DNA of 64,000 nt from Chroogloeocystis siderophila 5.2 s.c.1. Its GTDB lineage: Bacteria > Cyanobacteriota > Cyanobacteriia > Cyanobacteriales > Chroococcidiopsidaceae. Location of the stretch: positions 62,001 through 126,000 of the forward strand of contig NZ_MRCC01000008.1 of NCBI RefSeq assembly GCF_001904655.1. The letters run 5' to 3'. The translations under genes and the position numbers were made by a program. The notes under the pieces were generated by a model that saw only the letters and a list, made by a program, of their open reading frames with translations, was not told the DNA's origin and did no database searches. The first letter of the stretch is position 1. Each line of letters starts with the position of its first letter. This document shows positions 9,451 to 18,702 of the stretch, one piece after another.

Positions 9451-9742
9451 ATGAGCAAACTTCTACTGACTTTCCTCTTAAGTCCGAGTTGCTAATGCTG
9501 CTGAACCTGTTAGCCCAGTAATAAGTTTAGATTTTTAACCAACTTCTTACACACGACCTTTAACTTTTCAGCGATTTTCCCAAACTTCTGACGATTCTCG
9601 GTTTACGATGATCTCAACGACTGCTAAACCTACTGAACAATCCGATGAAGAAAGTGATACCGCAGTTAGGTTATTTGGTTGTGACAGTTTAATTTGTATT
9701 AATGCTGTTCGTCAGTCGCGCGGTTTACCTCCTGTTACCTGA
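9451..9742 (+). pseudogene. Remnant of a small secreted protein gene
   Basis: An ATG at 9451 opens a signal-peptide-like start (MSKLLLTFLLSPS) that hits TAA within 15 codons. Shifting to the +2 frame at about 9488 continues the theme (VANAAEPVSPVISLDF), then meets an in-frame TAA. It runs on without further stops through TMISTTAKPTEQSDEE to SRGLPPVT and a TGA at 9742. One frameshift plus one nonsense codon in an otherwise coherent exported protein suggests a pseudogene. An intact short piece starting at ATG 9608 (44 residues) could alternatively be a tiny gene. The family is not recognised. Confidence 0.4.
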
Positions 9743-9770
9743 TTATTAAATTGAGGAGTGTTACTGCAAA

Positions 9771-10727
9771 CTAATCTTGCTGCGAACTAGCTGTTTTTTG
9801 CACTGTAGCACTCATTTTTTGACCCCAACCTAAGCTGCGAAAATAAACGCTGCCGATCGTCACTAAAAATACAACATACGCTATAGCTTGCACCAAAAAT
9901 AGGTTTTGTCGGTAGCCAAACAAAGCTTTGAGAATAATTCCAGGAAAGCGATTGTCAGGCAAAATCTGTGAAGTATCCCACACTCTTGGTCCTAAAATGC
10001 AAGAAGGATTTCTAACAAATTGTTCACGATAGAAACACAACGACTCCGAAGCAGGATCAATACTTGCAAAGGCAGCAACAGCAGCATCAAAATGCTTTAA
10101 CGCAGATACTACTAAACCTGCAACAATTAACAGTAATAGAACTCCCATTACTTGGAAAAAGCGGCGGATATTAAACTTGACACCCCATTTAAATAACATT
10201 ACGCCAATCAAAACAGCACCCACTAAGCCGAATACTGCACCTAAAGCAGGAAATAAACCTTGTTGAAAATTAGCAGCAATAAAAATAACTGTTTCAAAGC
10301 CCTCACGGAGAACTGCGATAAAAATTAAGCTGAAAACTCCCCAACCCGCAGCTTGATTGTGTTGCAAAGTGTTAGTTAGTGTACCTTCAATATCTGCTTT
10401 GAGATGCTTCGCCTGTTGTGTCATCCAAATCAGCATCCAACTTAGCATGACAATTGCGATCGCGCTAAATATCCCTTCCATCAGGGGTTTAATCACAGGC
10501 GCGTATTCAGGATTTGCATTACTAATAACAGGAATAATCCAACTAAACAGCAAACCGACCAACGCACTCGCCCCAATTCCCGCCCCCACACCTGCATAAA
10601 CCCAAGAATTCAATTGACTTTGCTGTGCTTTTTTGAGACACGCGAGGACAATTCCTACGACTAAAGCAGCTTCGACTCCTTCGCGGAGGGTAATTACAAA
10701 AGTTGGTAACGCAGCACTAATACTCAT
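9771..10727 (-). CDS. FTR1-family high-affinity iron permease
   Basis: 318 residues, about seven membrane helices. Both REGxE iron-binding signatures are present: REGVE at residues 15-19 and REGFE at 141-145, in the first and fourth hydrophobic helices as in yeast Ftr1 and E. coli EfeU. It sits in the inner membrane and transports iron, usually after an oxidation step. It begins 9 bases after a ferritin-like gene and would be cotranscribed with it. The imelysin/di-heme pair on the opposite strand is functionally matched. Confidence 0.9.
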   Translation of the reverse strand: MSISAALPTFVITLREGVEAALVVGIVLACLKKAQQSQLNSWVYAGVGAGIGASALVGLLFSWIIPVISNANPEYAPVIKPLMEGIFSAIAIVMLSWMLIWMTQQAKHLKADIEGTLTNTLQHNQAAGWGVFSLIFIAVLREGFETVIFIAANFQQGLFPALGAVFGLVGAVLIGVMLFKWGVKFNIRRFFQVMGVLLLLIVAGLVVSALKHFDAAVAAFASIDPASESLCFYREQFVRNPSCILGPRVWDTSQILPDNRFPGIILKALFGYRQNLFLVQAIAYVVFLVTIGSVYFRSLGWGQKMSATVQKTASSQQD

Positions 10728-10736
10728 AAATGTTTT

Positions 10737-11183
10737 TTAGACGGCACTGCCACTAAAGTCGCGCAACATCTTTTTAATTTCAATGTTGTGTAATTCTTCT
10801 TGTCCAATCATCGTGCGGGCAAATTCTTCTAAATAGATACTGGCATCGTTCACTGTTTCTAGAAGACTTTTATATAATTCCAAAGCTTTTTTTTCGTGAT
10901 TCAAGCTTTCTTCTAAAATATCTCGCACTGTGTGCTTGTAAGTTTCTTCCATTGGTGCAATCCGCAGACTGGGATGTCCTTCCAAGCCTGTGAGAATTTC
11001 CCCAACTTGTTGGGCGTGGAGTAGCGATTCGTTTGCTTGTGCTTTAAAAAAATCTACGATTGGAATTCGATTTGGTCCTGTAACCATGAGTGAATAGTGT
11101 GTATAACGCACTACACCAGCAAGTTCAAACTCCATAATGGTGTTTAGCAGGTGAATCGCCTTTTCTTGGTCAAGCTCTTTCAT
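10737..11183 (-). CDS. Bacterioferritin-type iron-storage protein
   Basis: 148 residues forming a four-helix ferritin-like bundle. Probable ferroxidase ligands are visible: Glu18/Glu20 in helix A, Glu52 and His56 (NESLLHAQQ) in helix B, Glu97 (NHEKKAL) in helix C, and Glu129/Glu130 with His132 (GQEELHNIE) in helix D. It would oxidise and store iron in the cytoplasm. It is first in a two-gene unit with the FTR1 permease and diverges from the imelysin gene across 192 bases. Whether it binds haem like true bacterioferritin cannot be judged safely. Confidence 0.85.
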   Translation of the reverse strand: MKELDQEKAIHLLNTIMEFELAGVVRYTHYSLMVTGPNRIPIVDFFKAQANESLLHAQQVGEILTGLEGHPSLRIAPMEETYKHTVRDILEESLNHEKKALELYKSLLETVNDASIYLEEFARTMIGQEELHNIEIKKMLRDFSGSAV

Positions 11184-11375
11184 GAGTATTTGGAGTAAAT
11201 ATATATTGTTCTGAACGCGCTATTTTCTAGCTTAGCTTTCTTGTAGTAACTTGTTTATCTTGCAAAACTTTCTCATTCTATCCTAAAAATCTCAAGATTT
11301 ACTTAAAATAAAAAGCAAATAAGTTGATCAATAATAAGAGTCAGTTGAGTTTTAATTGCAATAAACAGGTGAGCA

Positions 11376-12503
11376 ATGCGTTTTCATTTGCAGCAAAGGA
11401 TGTGCATAGCAGTCTTCGCGGGGATACTATTGAGCGCGAGTGCTTGTCAAAATCAAACTTCAACAATAGCAAATACTACATCCAATACGACTTCAGCACA
11501 GAGTAATAGTCAATTTAGAGATCGCCAGATTGTCAGTGACTTTGCCGATCAAGTTGTGATTCCAACTTATCAGTTGTTTGCTCAAAAAGCAGTACAACTA
11601 TCAAATGCAATTGAGAGTTTTGTGCAAGAACCTAATAACCAAACCTTAACAGCAGCACGGAATGCTTGGCGCGATGCGCGATCGCCCTGGGAACAGAGTG
11701 AAAGCTTTACCTTTGGACCTGCAGATTCTTTAGGATACGATGCAGCCTTAGATTCATGGCCAGTTAATGAAACTGACTTAACGGCTGTACTGCAAAGTAA
11801 TGACCCTTTGACTGTAGAAACAATTCAAAAGCGTCAAGACACAGAAAAAGGATTTCATGCGATCGAGTTTTTGCTATTTGGTACACAGAACAACAAAAAA
11901 GTTAGTGATTTTAACCAACGAGAACTCGAATACTTACAAGCTTTAGGTAAAGACTTTAACCGCGTGGCGAATGAACTAGTTGCTAGTTGGACAACAGGAG
12001 TTGAAAATCAACCTGCTTATCGAGAAGTACTTGCTACTGCCGGTGAAAGTAGTAATAGCAACTATCCTACACTACCTTCTGGGGCAGCAGAAATTGTTCA
12101 GGGAACAATCGACAGCCTAGATGAAGTTGCTAATGAGAAGATCGGCGAACCATTAGCGCAAAAAGACACTAAATTACTCGAAAGTCGATTTAGCTTTCAT
12201 ACCCTTGAAGACTTAAAAAGCAACGTCAAAGGTGCAGAGAACGTCTATTTAGGTCGTTTCCCAGATGCTAATACCGATGGCAAGGGAATTAGTAATTTTA
12301 TTGCCCAGGTTAACCCTGACTTGGATGCCAGAATTAAAAGTCAATTTCAGTCATCAATAACAGCGTTAGAGAAAATTCCTGCACCTTTAGAAACTGCAAT
12401 GGCTAATCCGCAAGCAGTACAACAAATTCAAGCCGCACAAACTGCAATTGATAATCTTCAACAAACCATGAGACAGGAAGTTTTGCCCTTGGTACAGAAC
12501 TAA
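11376..12503 (+). CDS. Imelysin (M75-like) iron-regulated lipoprotein
   Basis: 375 residues with an N-terminal export signal ending near Cys24 (LLSASAC), then a Ser/Thr/Asn-rich linker and an all-helical imelysin domain. The family GxHxxE motif is present as GFHAIE at residues 159-164. Imelysins are periplasmic or surface proteins tied to iron uptake; the old peptidase label is not well supported. The gene lies 11 bases before a di-heme oxidoreductase, a pairing seen in other bacteria, and is divergent from ferritin/FTR1. Confidence 0.85.
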   Translation: MRFHLQQRMCIAVFAGILLSASACQNQTSTIANTTSNTTSAQSNSQFRDRQIVSDFADQVVIPTYQLFAQKAVQLSNAIESFVQEPNNQTLTAARNAWRDARSPWEQSESFTFGPADSLGYDAALDSWPVNETDLTAVLQSNDPLTVETIQKRQDTEKGFHAIEFLLFGTQNNKKVSDFNQRELEYLQALGKDFNRVANELVASWTTGVENQPAYREVLATAGESSNSNYPTLPSGAAEIVQGTIDSLDEVANEKIGEPLAQKDTKLLESRFSFHTLEDLKSNVKGAENVYLGRFPDANTDGKGISNFIAQVNPDLDARIKSQFQSSITALEKIPAPLETAMANPQAVQQIQAAQTAIDNLQQTMRQEVLPLVQN

Positions 12504-12514
12504 GCTGTAAAAGT

Positions 12515-13921
12515 ATGAACTCCTCACTGCATATTCACAGAAAACAACTAAAATTTTTGGTAATTTTTGCTGTAGCGATCGCCGCAGGAATTTCTTTATC
12601 AATTTTCTGGGGTCAAGATTGGTCTTTACCGCCGCCAATGGCGGGAGGCGCAACAACAGTCATCAATCGCACTTCGCGTGGTTTTGAACAGCCAGCACCA
12701 AATTTAAGTGAAGCTGAATTAAAAGATCATTTAGAAGGCGATCGCGCATTTGAGGCGGTTTTTGTCACGCCGCCAGCGCCTGTTAATTCAGGATTGGGAC
12801 CATTATTTAACAATGCTTCTTGTGCAGGTTGTCACATCCGTGATGGAAGAGGAATGCCTGTGAAAGGACAAATGCTTGTCCGAGTCAGTTTACCACCAGG
12901 ATACCCCACGACTAGCGAACAACAAGAGGTTATCTTTGAATCGCATCCTGAAGCATCAGTTACTTTAGGAAATGCACCACCTGTTCCAGGAATTGGTACG
13001 CAAATTCAGGATCAAGCTGTTTATGGTTATCAACCCGAAGCCGAAGTAGAAGTTTCGTGGCAAAAGTCTTTTGGTAACTATGCAGACGGGACAACCTACG
13101 AACTGCGATCACCTGTTGCTCGAATCACACTTCCTAACGGGAAACCCTTACCACCACAAGTTTTAACCTCACTGCGGATTCCGACACCAATATTTGGTCG
13201 CGGTTTACTCGAAGCGATCGCGGACAAAACCATCTTAGCTTTAGCTGATCCAGAAGATAGCAATAAAGATGGCATTTCTGGTCGTCCGAACATGGTATGG
13301 GATATAACTACCCAAAAAGTAGTGTTAGGTCGTTTTGGGCATAAAGCTAATATTCCCAATCTTCTGCAACAGACCGCCTCTGCTTATGTCAATGATATGG
13401 GTGTGACTAATCCTTTATTTCCTGAAAAAGATGGCTCTAGTGATATTGACGATCGCACTCTCAATACAGCAACCTTTTATACACAAACACTAGCTGTTCC
13501 TGCTCGTACAATGGTAGACGATCCGATAGTCAAGCAGGGTGAAAAATTATTTAATCAAGCCAATTGTGCTGCGTGTCATGTGGCAGAATTACGTACTACA
13601 AACTATAAAATTCCTGCTTTAGCACATCAAACAATCTATCCTTATAGCGATTTGTTGTTACACGATATGGGGTCAGAATTAGCTGATCGTAGACCAGATT
13701 TTGCTGCAACAGGAACAGAATGGCGCACGCCACCCTTGTGGGGTTTAGGCTTGACTCAAACTGTATTACCTTATTCTGGCTATTTACATGATGGTCGGGC
13801 GCGGACATTAGCAGAAGCTATTTTATGGCATGGAGGAGAAGCTGCACAATCAAAAGAGATGTTTAAAAAGATGTCTCAAAGCGATCGCGATGCTTTAATT
13901 CGATTCTTAAATTCTCTGTAA
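12515..13921 (+). CDS. Di-heme c-type oxidoreductase (COG3488/DHOR)
   Basis: 468 residues with an N-terminal membrane or signal segment (FLVIFAVAIAAGISLSIFWG) and two c-type haem sites, CAGCH at residues 103-107 and CAACH at 351-355. The surrounding GRGLLEAI, GRFGHKANIPNLLQQ and YLHDGRARTLAEAILWHGGEA blocks mark the DHOR family. It would act in the periplasm or lumen as an electron-transfer enzyme. Its pairing with imelysin suggests iron redox chemistry before or during uptake. The 11-base spacing implies cotranscription. Confidence 0.85.
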   Translation: MNSSLHIHRKQLKFLVIFAVAIAAGISLSIFWGQDWSLPPPMAGGATTVINRTSRGFEQPAPNLSEAELKDHLEGDRAFEAVFVTPPAPVNSGLGPLFNNASCAGCHIRDGRGMPVKGQMLVRVSLPPGYPTTSEQQEVIFESHPEASVTLGNAPPVPGIGTQIQDQAVYGYQPEAEVEVSWQKSFGNYADGTTYELRSPVARITLPNGKPLPPQVLTSLRIPTPIFGRGLLEAIADKTILALADPEDSNKDGISGRPNMVWDITTQKVVLGRFGHKANIPNLLQQTASAYVNDMGVTNPLFPEKDGSSDIDDRTLNTATFYTQTLAVPARTMVDDPIVKQGEKLFNQANCAACHVAELRTTNYKIPALAHQTIYPYSDLLLHDMGSELADRRPDFAATGTEWRTPPLWGLGLTQTVLPYSGYLHDGRARTLAEAILWHGGEAAQSKEMFKKMSQSDRDALIRFLNSL

Positions 13922-13939
13922 CTCACAAAAACTTCAATA

Positions 13940-15295
13940 TTAGTAACTTGGAGGCTTGGCTAAATTCTTAAACTTCGTGAATTGCGGGTCAAATAATAAT
14001 TTGACAGTACCTGTAGGCCCATTACGGTGTTTTGCTGCAATCACTTCAGCAATGCCGCGATCAGGAGTATCGCTATTGTAGTAATCATCGCGATAAATCA
14101 TTAAAACGAGATCCGCGTCTTGTTCTAACGAGCCAGATTCGCGTAAGTCGGAGAGTAAGGGTCGCTTATTTGTACGTGCTTCTACTTGACGACTTAATTG
14201 CGATAGCGCAATTACGGGAACTTTGAGTTCTCTTGCCATACCTTTAAGCGATCGCGTAATCCGCGATAACTCTTGAACGCGGTTGTCGCTACTACTACCT
14301 TCCATCAGTTGTAAGTAGTCGATTAAAATCAAGGCTAATTCGGTTCCTTTTTCAGCTTGCAACCGTCGGGCTTGCGATCGCATTTCCATCACCGTCATAT
14401 TTGCGGTGTCGTCGATATAAATCGGTAATTCAGATAAATTGCCAAACGCACGACTTAATTGTTCCCACTCGTTTTGGCTAATACGTCCCGCGCGCATCCG
14501 ATGACTTTCGATTCCGGCTTCGCTGGCTAAGAGTCGTTGCACTAATTGCTCTTTAGACATCTCCAGGCTAAAAACCGCGACAGATTGTTCGTAGCGAGCC
14601 GCTATATTTTTAGCAATATTCAGTGCTAGCGCCGTTTTCCCCATTGCTGGGCGTCCTGCAAGGATAACTAAATCAGAACGTTGGAAACCACCGGTAAGCG
14701 CGTCAAGGTCGTAAAAATCGCACAATAGTCCTGGTAGAGTTTGTCCTTGGTCGCGACTTTCGAGTTCCTGAAAAGTATCAATCAGCGTATCTGAAATCGA
14801 GACAAGACCTTTTTGCGGACGTTCTTGCGTAATGCTGAAAACTTTTTGCTCTGCACGGTCTAAAACTGTTGCTAACTCAACATCAGTTTGATAGCCTAGC
14901 TGGACAATTTCATTACCCGATTCAATCAACTTGCGCCGCAGAAATTTGTCCATGACTAGCATTGCTAGGACATCAATATTAACGGCTGATACGGTGCGGT
15001 CTACAAGTTGGGTAAGTTTGCTTCTCCCGCCGATCCGAGATAGTAAATCGTGGTCTGCTAACCATGCGGATAGACTGAGAAGATCCGTCGGTTTTCCCTG
15101 CTGGTGGAGTCTGAGGGCGGCTTCGTAAATTTCCCTGTGGGCGCTGATGTAAAAAGCTTCTTTGACAAGGCGATCGCTTACACGGCTAATTGCTTCAGGG
15201 TCGAGTAAAATCCCTCCTAAAATGGCTTCTTCGGCATCAATATTCTGTGGAGGTAAGCTGCCGATATTATCTTGAAAACTCAGTTGTTGAGTCAT
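13940..15295 (-). CDS. dnaB: Replicative DNA helicase DnaB
   Basis: 451 residues, normal length. The N-terminal domain (PPQNIDAEEAILGGILLDPEAI) is followed by a linker helix and the RecA-like motor, with Walker A (AGRPAMGKTALALNIA), Walker B (ALILIDYLQLM) and the DnaB-specific RSLKGMARELKVPVIALSQLSR block. No intein interrupts it, although inteins are frequent in cyanobacterial dnaB. It loads as a hexamer at the fork. It is convergent with the di-heme gene, and rplI lies upstream on the same strand after about 350 bases, an arrangement reminiscent of rplI-dnaB units. Confidence 0.95.
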   Translation of the reverse strand: MTQQLSFQDNIGSLPPQNIDAEEAILGGILLDPEAISRVSDRLVKEAFYISAHREIYEAALRLHQQGKPTDLLSLSAWLADHDLLSRIGGRSKLTQLVDRTVSAVNIDVLAMLVMDKFLRRKLIESGNEIVQLGYQTDVELATVLDRAEQKVFSITQERPQKGLVSISDTLIDTFQELESRDQGQTLPGLLCDFYDLDALTGGFQRSDLVILAGRPAMGKTALALNIAKNIAARYEQSVAVFSLEMSKEQLVQRLLASEAGIESHRMRAGRISQNEWEQLSRAFGNLSELPIYIDDTANMTVMEMRSQARRLQAEKGTELALILIDYLQLMEGSSSDNRVQELSRITRSLKGMARELKVPVIALSQLSRQVEARTNKRPLLSDLRESGSLEQDADLVLMIYRDDYYNSDTPDRGIAEVIAAKHRNGPTGTVKLLFDPQFTKFKNLAKPPSY

Positions 15296-15642
15296 AGAGC
15301 AGAGGTCAGAGGTCAGAGGTTAGGGTTAGGGCAATGAAGAATTAAATCCTGTATCTATTATCGCTTTTTCCGCTTGCCCTGATTGTCCTGCTTAGGAAGA
15401 CACACTACACCCTTATGATATGAATAGCCTTGGTGACTGAAGTCGCGGCTTGATAGACTAAGTCTACCTCCGTGGGCTAATACCATTTCAAGTTATGGTG
15501 CTCCAATCAGGTAGCAAGCGAGCAGAGATGCTTCAAGTGCAGGGGAGAAAATGCCTGTATTTCTCATTTAATAACGCGCTTCGCAGACCTTCGGTTCAAA
15601 CATTACCCCCCGATCTCTGACCTTTGATCCCTAACCTCTTCT
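15296..15642. repeat. Gap with heptanucleotide run and dispersed repeat A copy 2
   Basis: 15301-15321 is three AGAGGTC/T heptamers followed by AGGGTTAGGG, a short tandem repeat of the heptanucleotide type known in cyanobacteria. 15460-15480 (AGTCTACCTCCGTGGGCTAA) matches the block at 968-988. No gene is evident. Confidence 0.5.
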
Positions 15643-16101
15643 TCATTCTGGTACAACCTGAATTAGGATTTCTGCTGTTACCTCTGGATGAAGTTTAATT
15701 TCAGCGGTGTAAGTACCTGTTTTACTGATATCTGGTAAAGTTATCCCGCGCCGATCTACTTCTTGACCGATTGCTGCTTGAACTAAGGCCGCGACTTCAG
15801 GAGCGGTTACAGTACCAAAAATAGCGTCTTTTTCACCAACTTGCTTCGCGATTGTGAATTGCCCTACTTTATCTAATGCTGCTTTTTGAGTTAGGGCTTG
15901 TTGACGTAATTCTTCTTGACGCTGACGTTCTTTTTCGCGTCGGCGCTCAACTTGCTTGAGAATCCCTGGAGTTGCTTGCATTGCGAGATTTTGGGGAAGC
16001 AAATAGTTGCGAGCGTAACCTGGTGCAACTTCTACTAAATCTCCAGATTTTCCTAGCTTGCTAACATCCTGATTGAGAACTAATTGCACGCGTTTTGCCA
16101 T
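15643..16101 (-). CDS. rplI: 50S ribosomal protein L9
   Basis: 152 residues. The N-terminal RNA-binding domain has the L9 signature [18 protein letters not shown] (about residues 23-40). It is followed by the long connecting helix rich in Lys/Arg/Glu/Gln and the C-terminal domain ([17 protein letters not shown] ... [13 protein letters not shown]). Length is typical. It lies upstream of dnaB on the same strand. Confidence 0.95.
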   Translation of the reverse strand: MAKRVQLVLNQDVSKLGKSGDLVEVAPGYARNYLLPQNLAMQATPGILKQVERRREKERQRQEELRQQALTQKAALDKVGQFTIAKQVGEKDAIFGTVTAPEVAALVQAAIGQEVDRRGITLPDISKTGTYTAEIKLHPEVTAEILIQVVPE

Positions 16102-16333
16102 GGTCTTTCCTGTAGTGGTTGAATTATGTTGGTATCGTTGCGAATGTTTATTTAAAAAATTGATCAGAATCTATAATCGTAACGAAATATAGCAAGCAAT
16201 CGCAACCGTATATCTTACTACGTCTGGTTAATCGATAGCAATAGGATCGTATTCATGCAAAATGTCTTTCAAACGATGAAGATATCAGGAGTAATCGATC
16301 TAAAACAGCAAAGCTTTCTCTGCCTTTCTTCAC

Positions 16334-17107
16334 TCAGAACTGATCTTTCATTCCGCGCAAGCGTGCAAAAGTTTGTAGTGGATCGTTGCTTTGTACTGCT
16401 GACTGTAACTCAGGTTGATTCCAGCGTAGAAAGGGATTTGTACGCTTTTCAACGTTCAACATCGAAGGTATTGTAGCTTCCAAACGATTGCGTGCTGCTT
16501 TGACTATTTCATAACGAGCTTGTAATTCGGGATTTCCACCATCCACTGTCAGCGCAAATTGCAAGTTCTTTAAAGTATATTCGTGGGCGCACCACACGCG
16601 CGTATTGTCTGGTAAAGCTCTTAATTTTGTCAAAGAATCGAGCATTTGTGCGGGAGTTCCTTCAAATAAGCGACCGCATCCCCCTGCAAATAATGTATCG
16701 CCGCAAAACAAATCTCCGTTAGTGTCTGGTGTTTCTGGCGGGAAGTAGTAAGCAATATGTGCGCGAGTGTGTCCTGGGACAAAAATAACTTCAGCGCTGC
16801 GATCGCCAAAGTCAACGCGATCGCCTTCTTTTAAGAAAACTTGCTGTCCTGGTATTCTGCCGCGATCTTTCTCGCCACCATACACTGTAACACTTCCAAA
16901 ACGCTGAATTAACTTGCGATTACCACCTACATGATCGTTATGATGATGCGTGTTAAAAATTGCTACTAACTCTGCGTCTAGTTGCTCTAGCTGTTCTAGT
17001 ACTGGTTCTGCTTCTGCTGGGTCTACAACCGCAGCTATATTTTGCATGGGTTCATGCAGCAAAAAAATGTAATTATCATAAAGTGCCGAAATTCTGATGA
17101 CTTCCAT
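16334..17107 (-). CDS. gloB: Hydroxyacylglutathione hydrolase (glyoxalase II)
   Basis: 257 residues. The metallo-beta-lactamase metal site is present as [11 protein letters not shown] (about residues 53-63), with further ligands in [11 protein letters not shown] and the Asp of [17 protein letters not shown], and a late His in [10 protein letters not shown]. The C-terminal helical domain that binds glutathione is present ([15 protein letters not shown]). The enzyme hydrolyses S-lactoylglutathione in methylglyoxal detoxification. Confidence 0.92.
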   Translation of the reverse strand: MEVIRISALYDNYIFLLHEPMQNIAAVVDPAEAEPVLEQLEQLDAELVAIFNTHHHNDHVGGNRKLIQRFGSVTVYGGEKDRGRIPGQQVFLKEGDRVDFGDRSAEVIFVPGHTRAHIAYYFPPETPDTNGDLFCGDTLFAGGCGRLFEGTPAQMLDSLTKLRALPDNTRVWCAHEYTLKNLQFALTVDGGNPELQARYEIVKAARNRLEATIPSMLNVEKRTNPFLRWNQPELQSAVQSNDPLQTFARLRGMKDQF

Positions 17108-17427
17108 TGCTTGTGCTTCTACTGCTCTTTAAACTAATAACTTAATCTGAATAATTTTTCTTGAATAAAAATACTTAATTAAGAATCTAAATATTTTACT
17201 AACTTATACCCACTCCTAATGACTAAACATCATCATAAGTGAGGATTAGAGATGTGCCAAAAGTATTACTGTAATTTACTGAAAATTGCAATTTTTCAAG
17301 GATTACCAGAAAACTAAAATTGACTTAAAATCTCTTTGAAATATTCCAGTTTCATGACGATATTGTTCGCACTCAGTAGCTATGCAACGACGCTGTTTTA
17401 ATTTGTGTATAAGATTTAGAAATGAGT
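17108..17427. other. Intergenic region with no recognised feature
   Basis: 320 AT-rich bases between two genes on the minus strand. It probably holds the gloB promoter. I see no stable hairpin, coding frame or repeat. Confidence 0.4.
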
Positions 17428-18264
17428 TTACTTAGTGGCGAATTGTTCGCGGACTGTTTGGGCAAACTGAATAATCTGAGGAAAATCAGGGGCTGAGGTG
17501 TGACTACTCATTCCTAACCATAATAAGTATTCAATATTACCAGCGGGACCTAGCAACGGCGAGACGGTTAAGCCTCGATATTGCCAACTCATTTGTTGTG
17601 CGGCTTGTAATACTTGAAATATTGCCTTAGCTTGGGCTTCTGGATCACGTACTACGCCTTTTTTACCAACGTGCGATCGTCCCGCTTCAAATTGCGGTTT
17701 AACGAGTAAAACTGCCTCGCGCGGGGGTTGTAGTAATTCCCACAAAGCAGGTAGAATCTTAGTTAAAGAAATAAAAGATACATCAACTACCGCAAAATCA
17801 GCCATAGCGTCACTTTCTTGATATAGTTGCGCTGGTTGCAGATAGCGTAAATTTGTTCGTTCTTTCAAAACAACACGCGGATCGTTGCGTAAACCCCAGT
17901 TAACTTGTCCGTAGCCAACATCAATTCCGTAAACGCGTTTTGCTCCAGCTTGTAGGAGACAATCGGTAAAACCGCCAGTCGAGATTCCGCCATCGATGCA
18001 CACACGCCCAGTGACTGAAATATCAAATTCAGTTAAGGCTTTGAAAAGCTTTTCGCCACCGCGTGAAACATAAGGCGATCGCGCTTTAATATGAACTGCT
18101 GCTGTTGTCTCAACCTCAGTACCAGGTTTATCAACGACTTGTTGATTTACAAAAACTTCGCCAGCGCGAATTAAGCGTTGGGCTTGTTGTCTAGAGGAAC
18201 AAAGTTCTAAATCTACAAGTAGCGTGTCAAGTCGTTGTTTAGCCAAGACGAAATTACAAAGCAT
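17428..18264 (-). CDS. TlyA-family rRNA methyltransferase (haemolysin A-like)
   Basis: 278 residues. An N-terminal S4 RNA-binding domain (AKQRLDTLLVDLELCSSRQQAQRLI, about 8-65) joins an FtsJ-like SAM methyltransferase domain with glycine motif DGGISTGGFTDCLLQ and the KPQFE region. Family members 2'-O-methylate ribosomal RNA; the haemolysin name is historical. The ATG at 18264 gives seven residues before the conserved AKQRLD start. Confidence 0.85.
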   Translation of the reverse strand: MLCNFVLAKQRLDTLLVDLELCSSRQQAQRLIRAGEVFVNQQVVDKPGTEVETTAAVHIKARSPYVSRGGEKLFKALTEFDISVTGRVCIDGGISTGGFTDCLLQAGAKRVYGIDVGYGQVNWGLRNDPRVVLKERTNLRYLQPAQLYQESDAMADFAVVDVSFISLTKILPALWELLQPPREAVLLVKPQFEAGRSHVGKKGVVRDPEAQAKAIFQVLQAAQQMSWQYRGLTVSPLLGPAGNIEYLLWLGMSSHTSAPDFPQIIQFAQTVREQFATK

Positions 18265-18303
18265 TTAGATATAAGCTTTGTCTATTTTAATGCTTATCGA
18301 TTC

Positions 18304-18510
18304 CTACCACAGGTTACGATAGATTTCCCCTTCCCAAGTACTACTCCAGTTCGTCCCAAACGGAAATTGCTGCCAATCCATCGTTTCATTAGGAGTAACA
18401 CGCGTCAACGATATTAACTCCGATTGCATTTGCTCAATAAGATCTTGTTCCGCCGCTGTTAGCAGCACTTCCGCTGATTGATTTGAGTTTTGCGCAGAAT
18501 TGACCATCAT
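18304..18510 (-). CDS. Small hypothetical protein
   Basis: 68 residues, beginning with two Met codons (18508 and 18505). The first half is Gln/Glu-rich and helical (LLTAAEQDLIEQMQSELISL). The second half is aromatic (DWQQFPFGTNWSSTWEGEIYRNLW). It ends 39 bases before the TlyA-type gene on the same strand. No family is recognised; the position in a conserved-looking unit and the clean frame support a real gene. Confidence 0.5.
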   Translation of the reverse strand: MMVNSAQNSNQSAEVLLTAAEQDLIEQMQSELISLTRVTPNETMDWQQFPFGTNWSSTWEGEIYRNLW

Positions 18511-18591
18511 GGCAACATCAAAATACTTGCCATTGATTTTGACGCTAGTTTCGTTAAAATATCGGTCTTCTTAGGAATTCTTTACTTTTTG

Positions 18592-18632
18592 CTAGTGGCT
18601 AGTTGTTAGTGATGAGTGATGAGTTTTGAGTT
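18592..18632. repeat. Degenerate heptanucleotide tandem run
   Basis: Successive 7-mers CTAGTGG, CTAGTTG, TTAGTGA, TGAGTGA and TGAGTTT follow each other between two minus-strand genes. A similar run is at 57803-57830. Confidence 0.5.
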
Positions 18633-18702
18633 AAATCGTCTCATTCAGAACTCAACACTCAACAACGAGAACTCATAAGTGTCTATCTTTTCTGCTTCCT
18701 CT

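Noticed and set aside
11184-11375. A Fur box between the two iron operons
   Set aside because: Only weak AT-rich similarity was found; nothing matches the 19-base pattern well enough to annotate.
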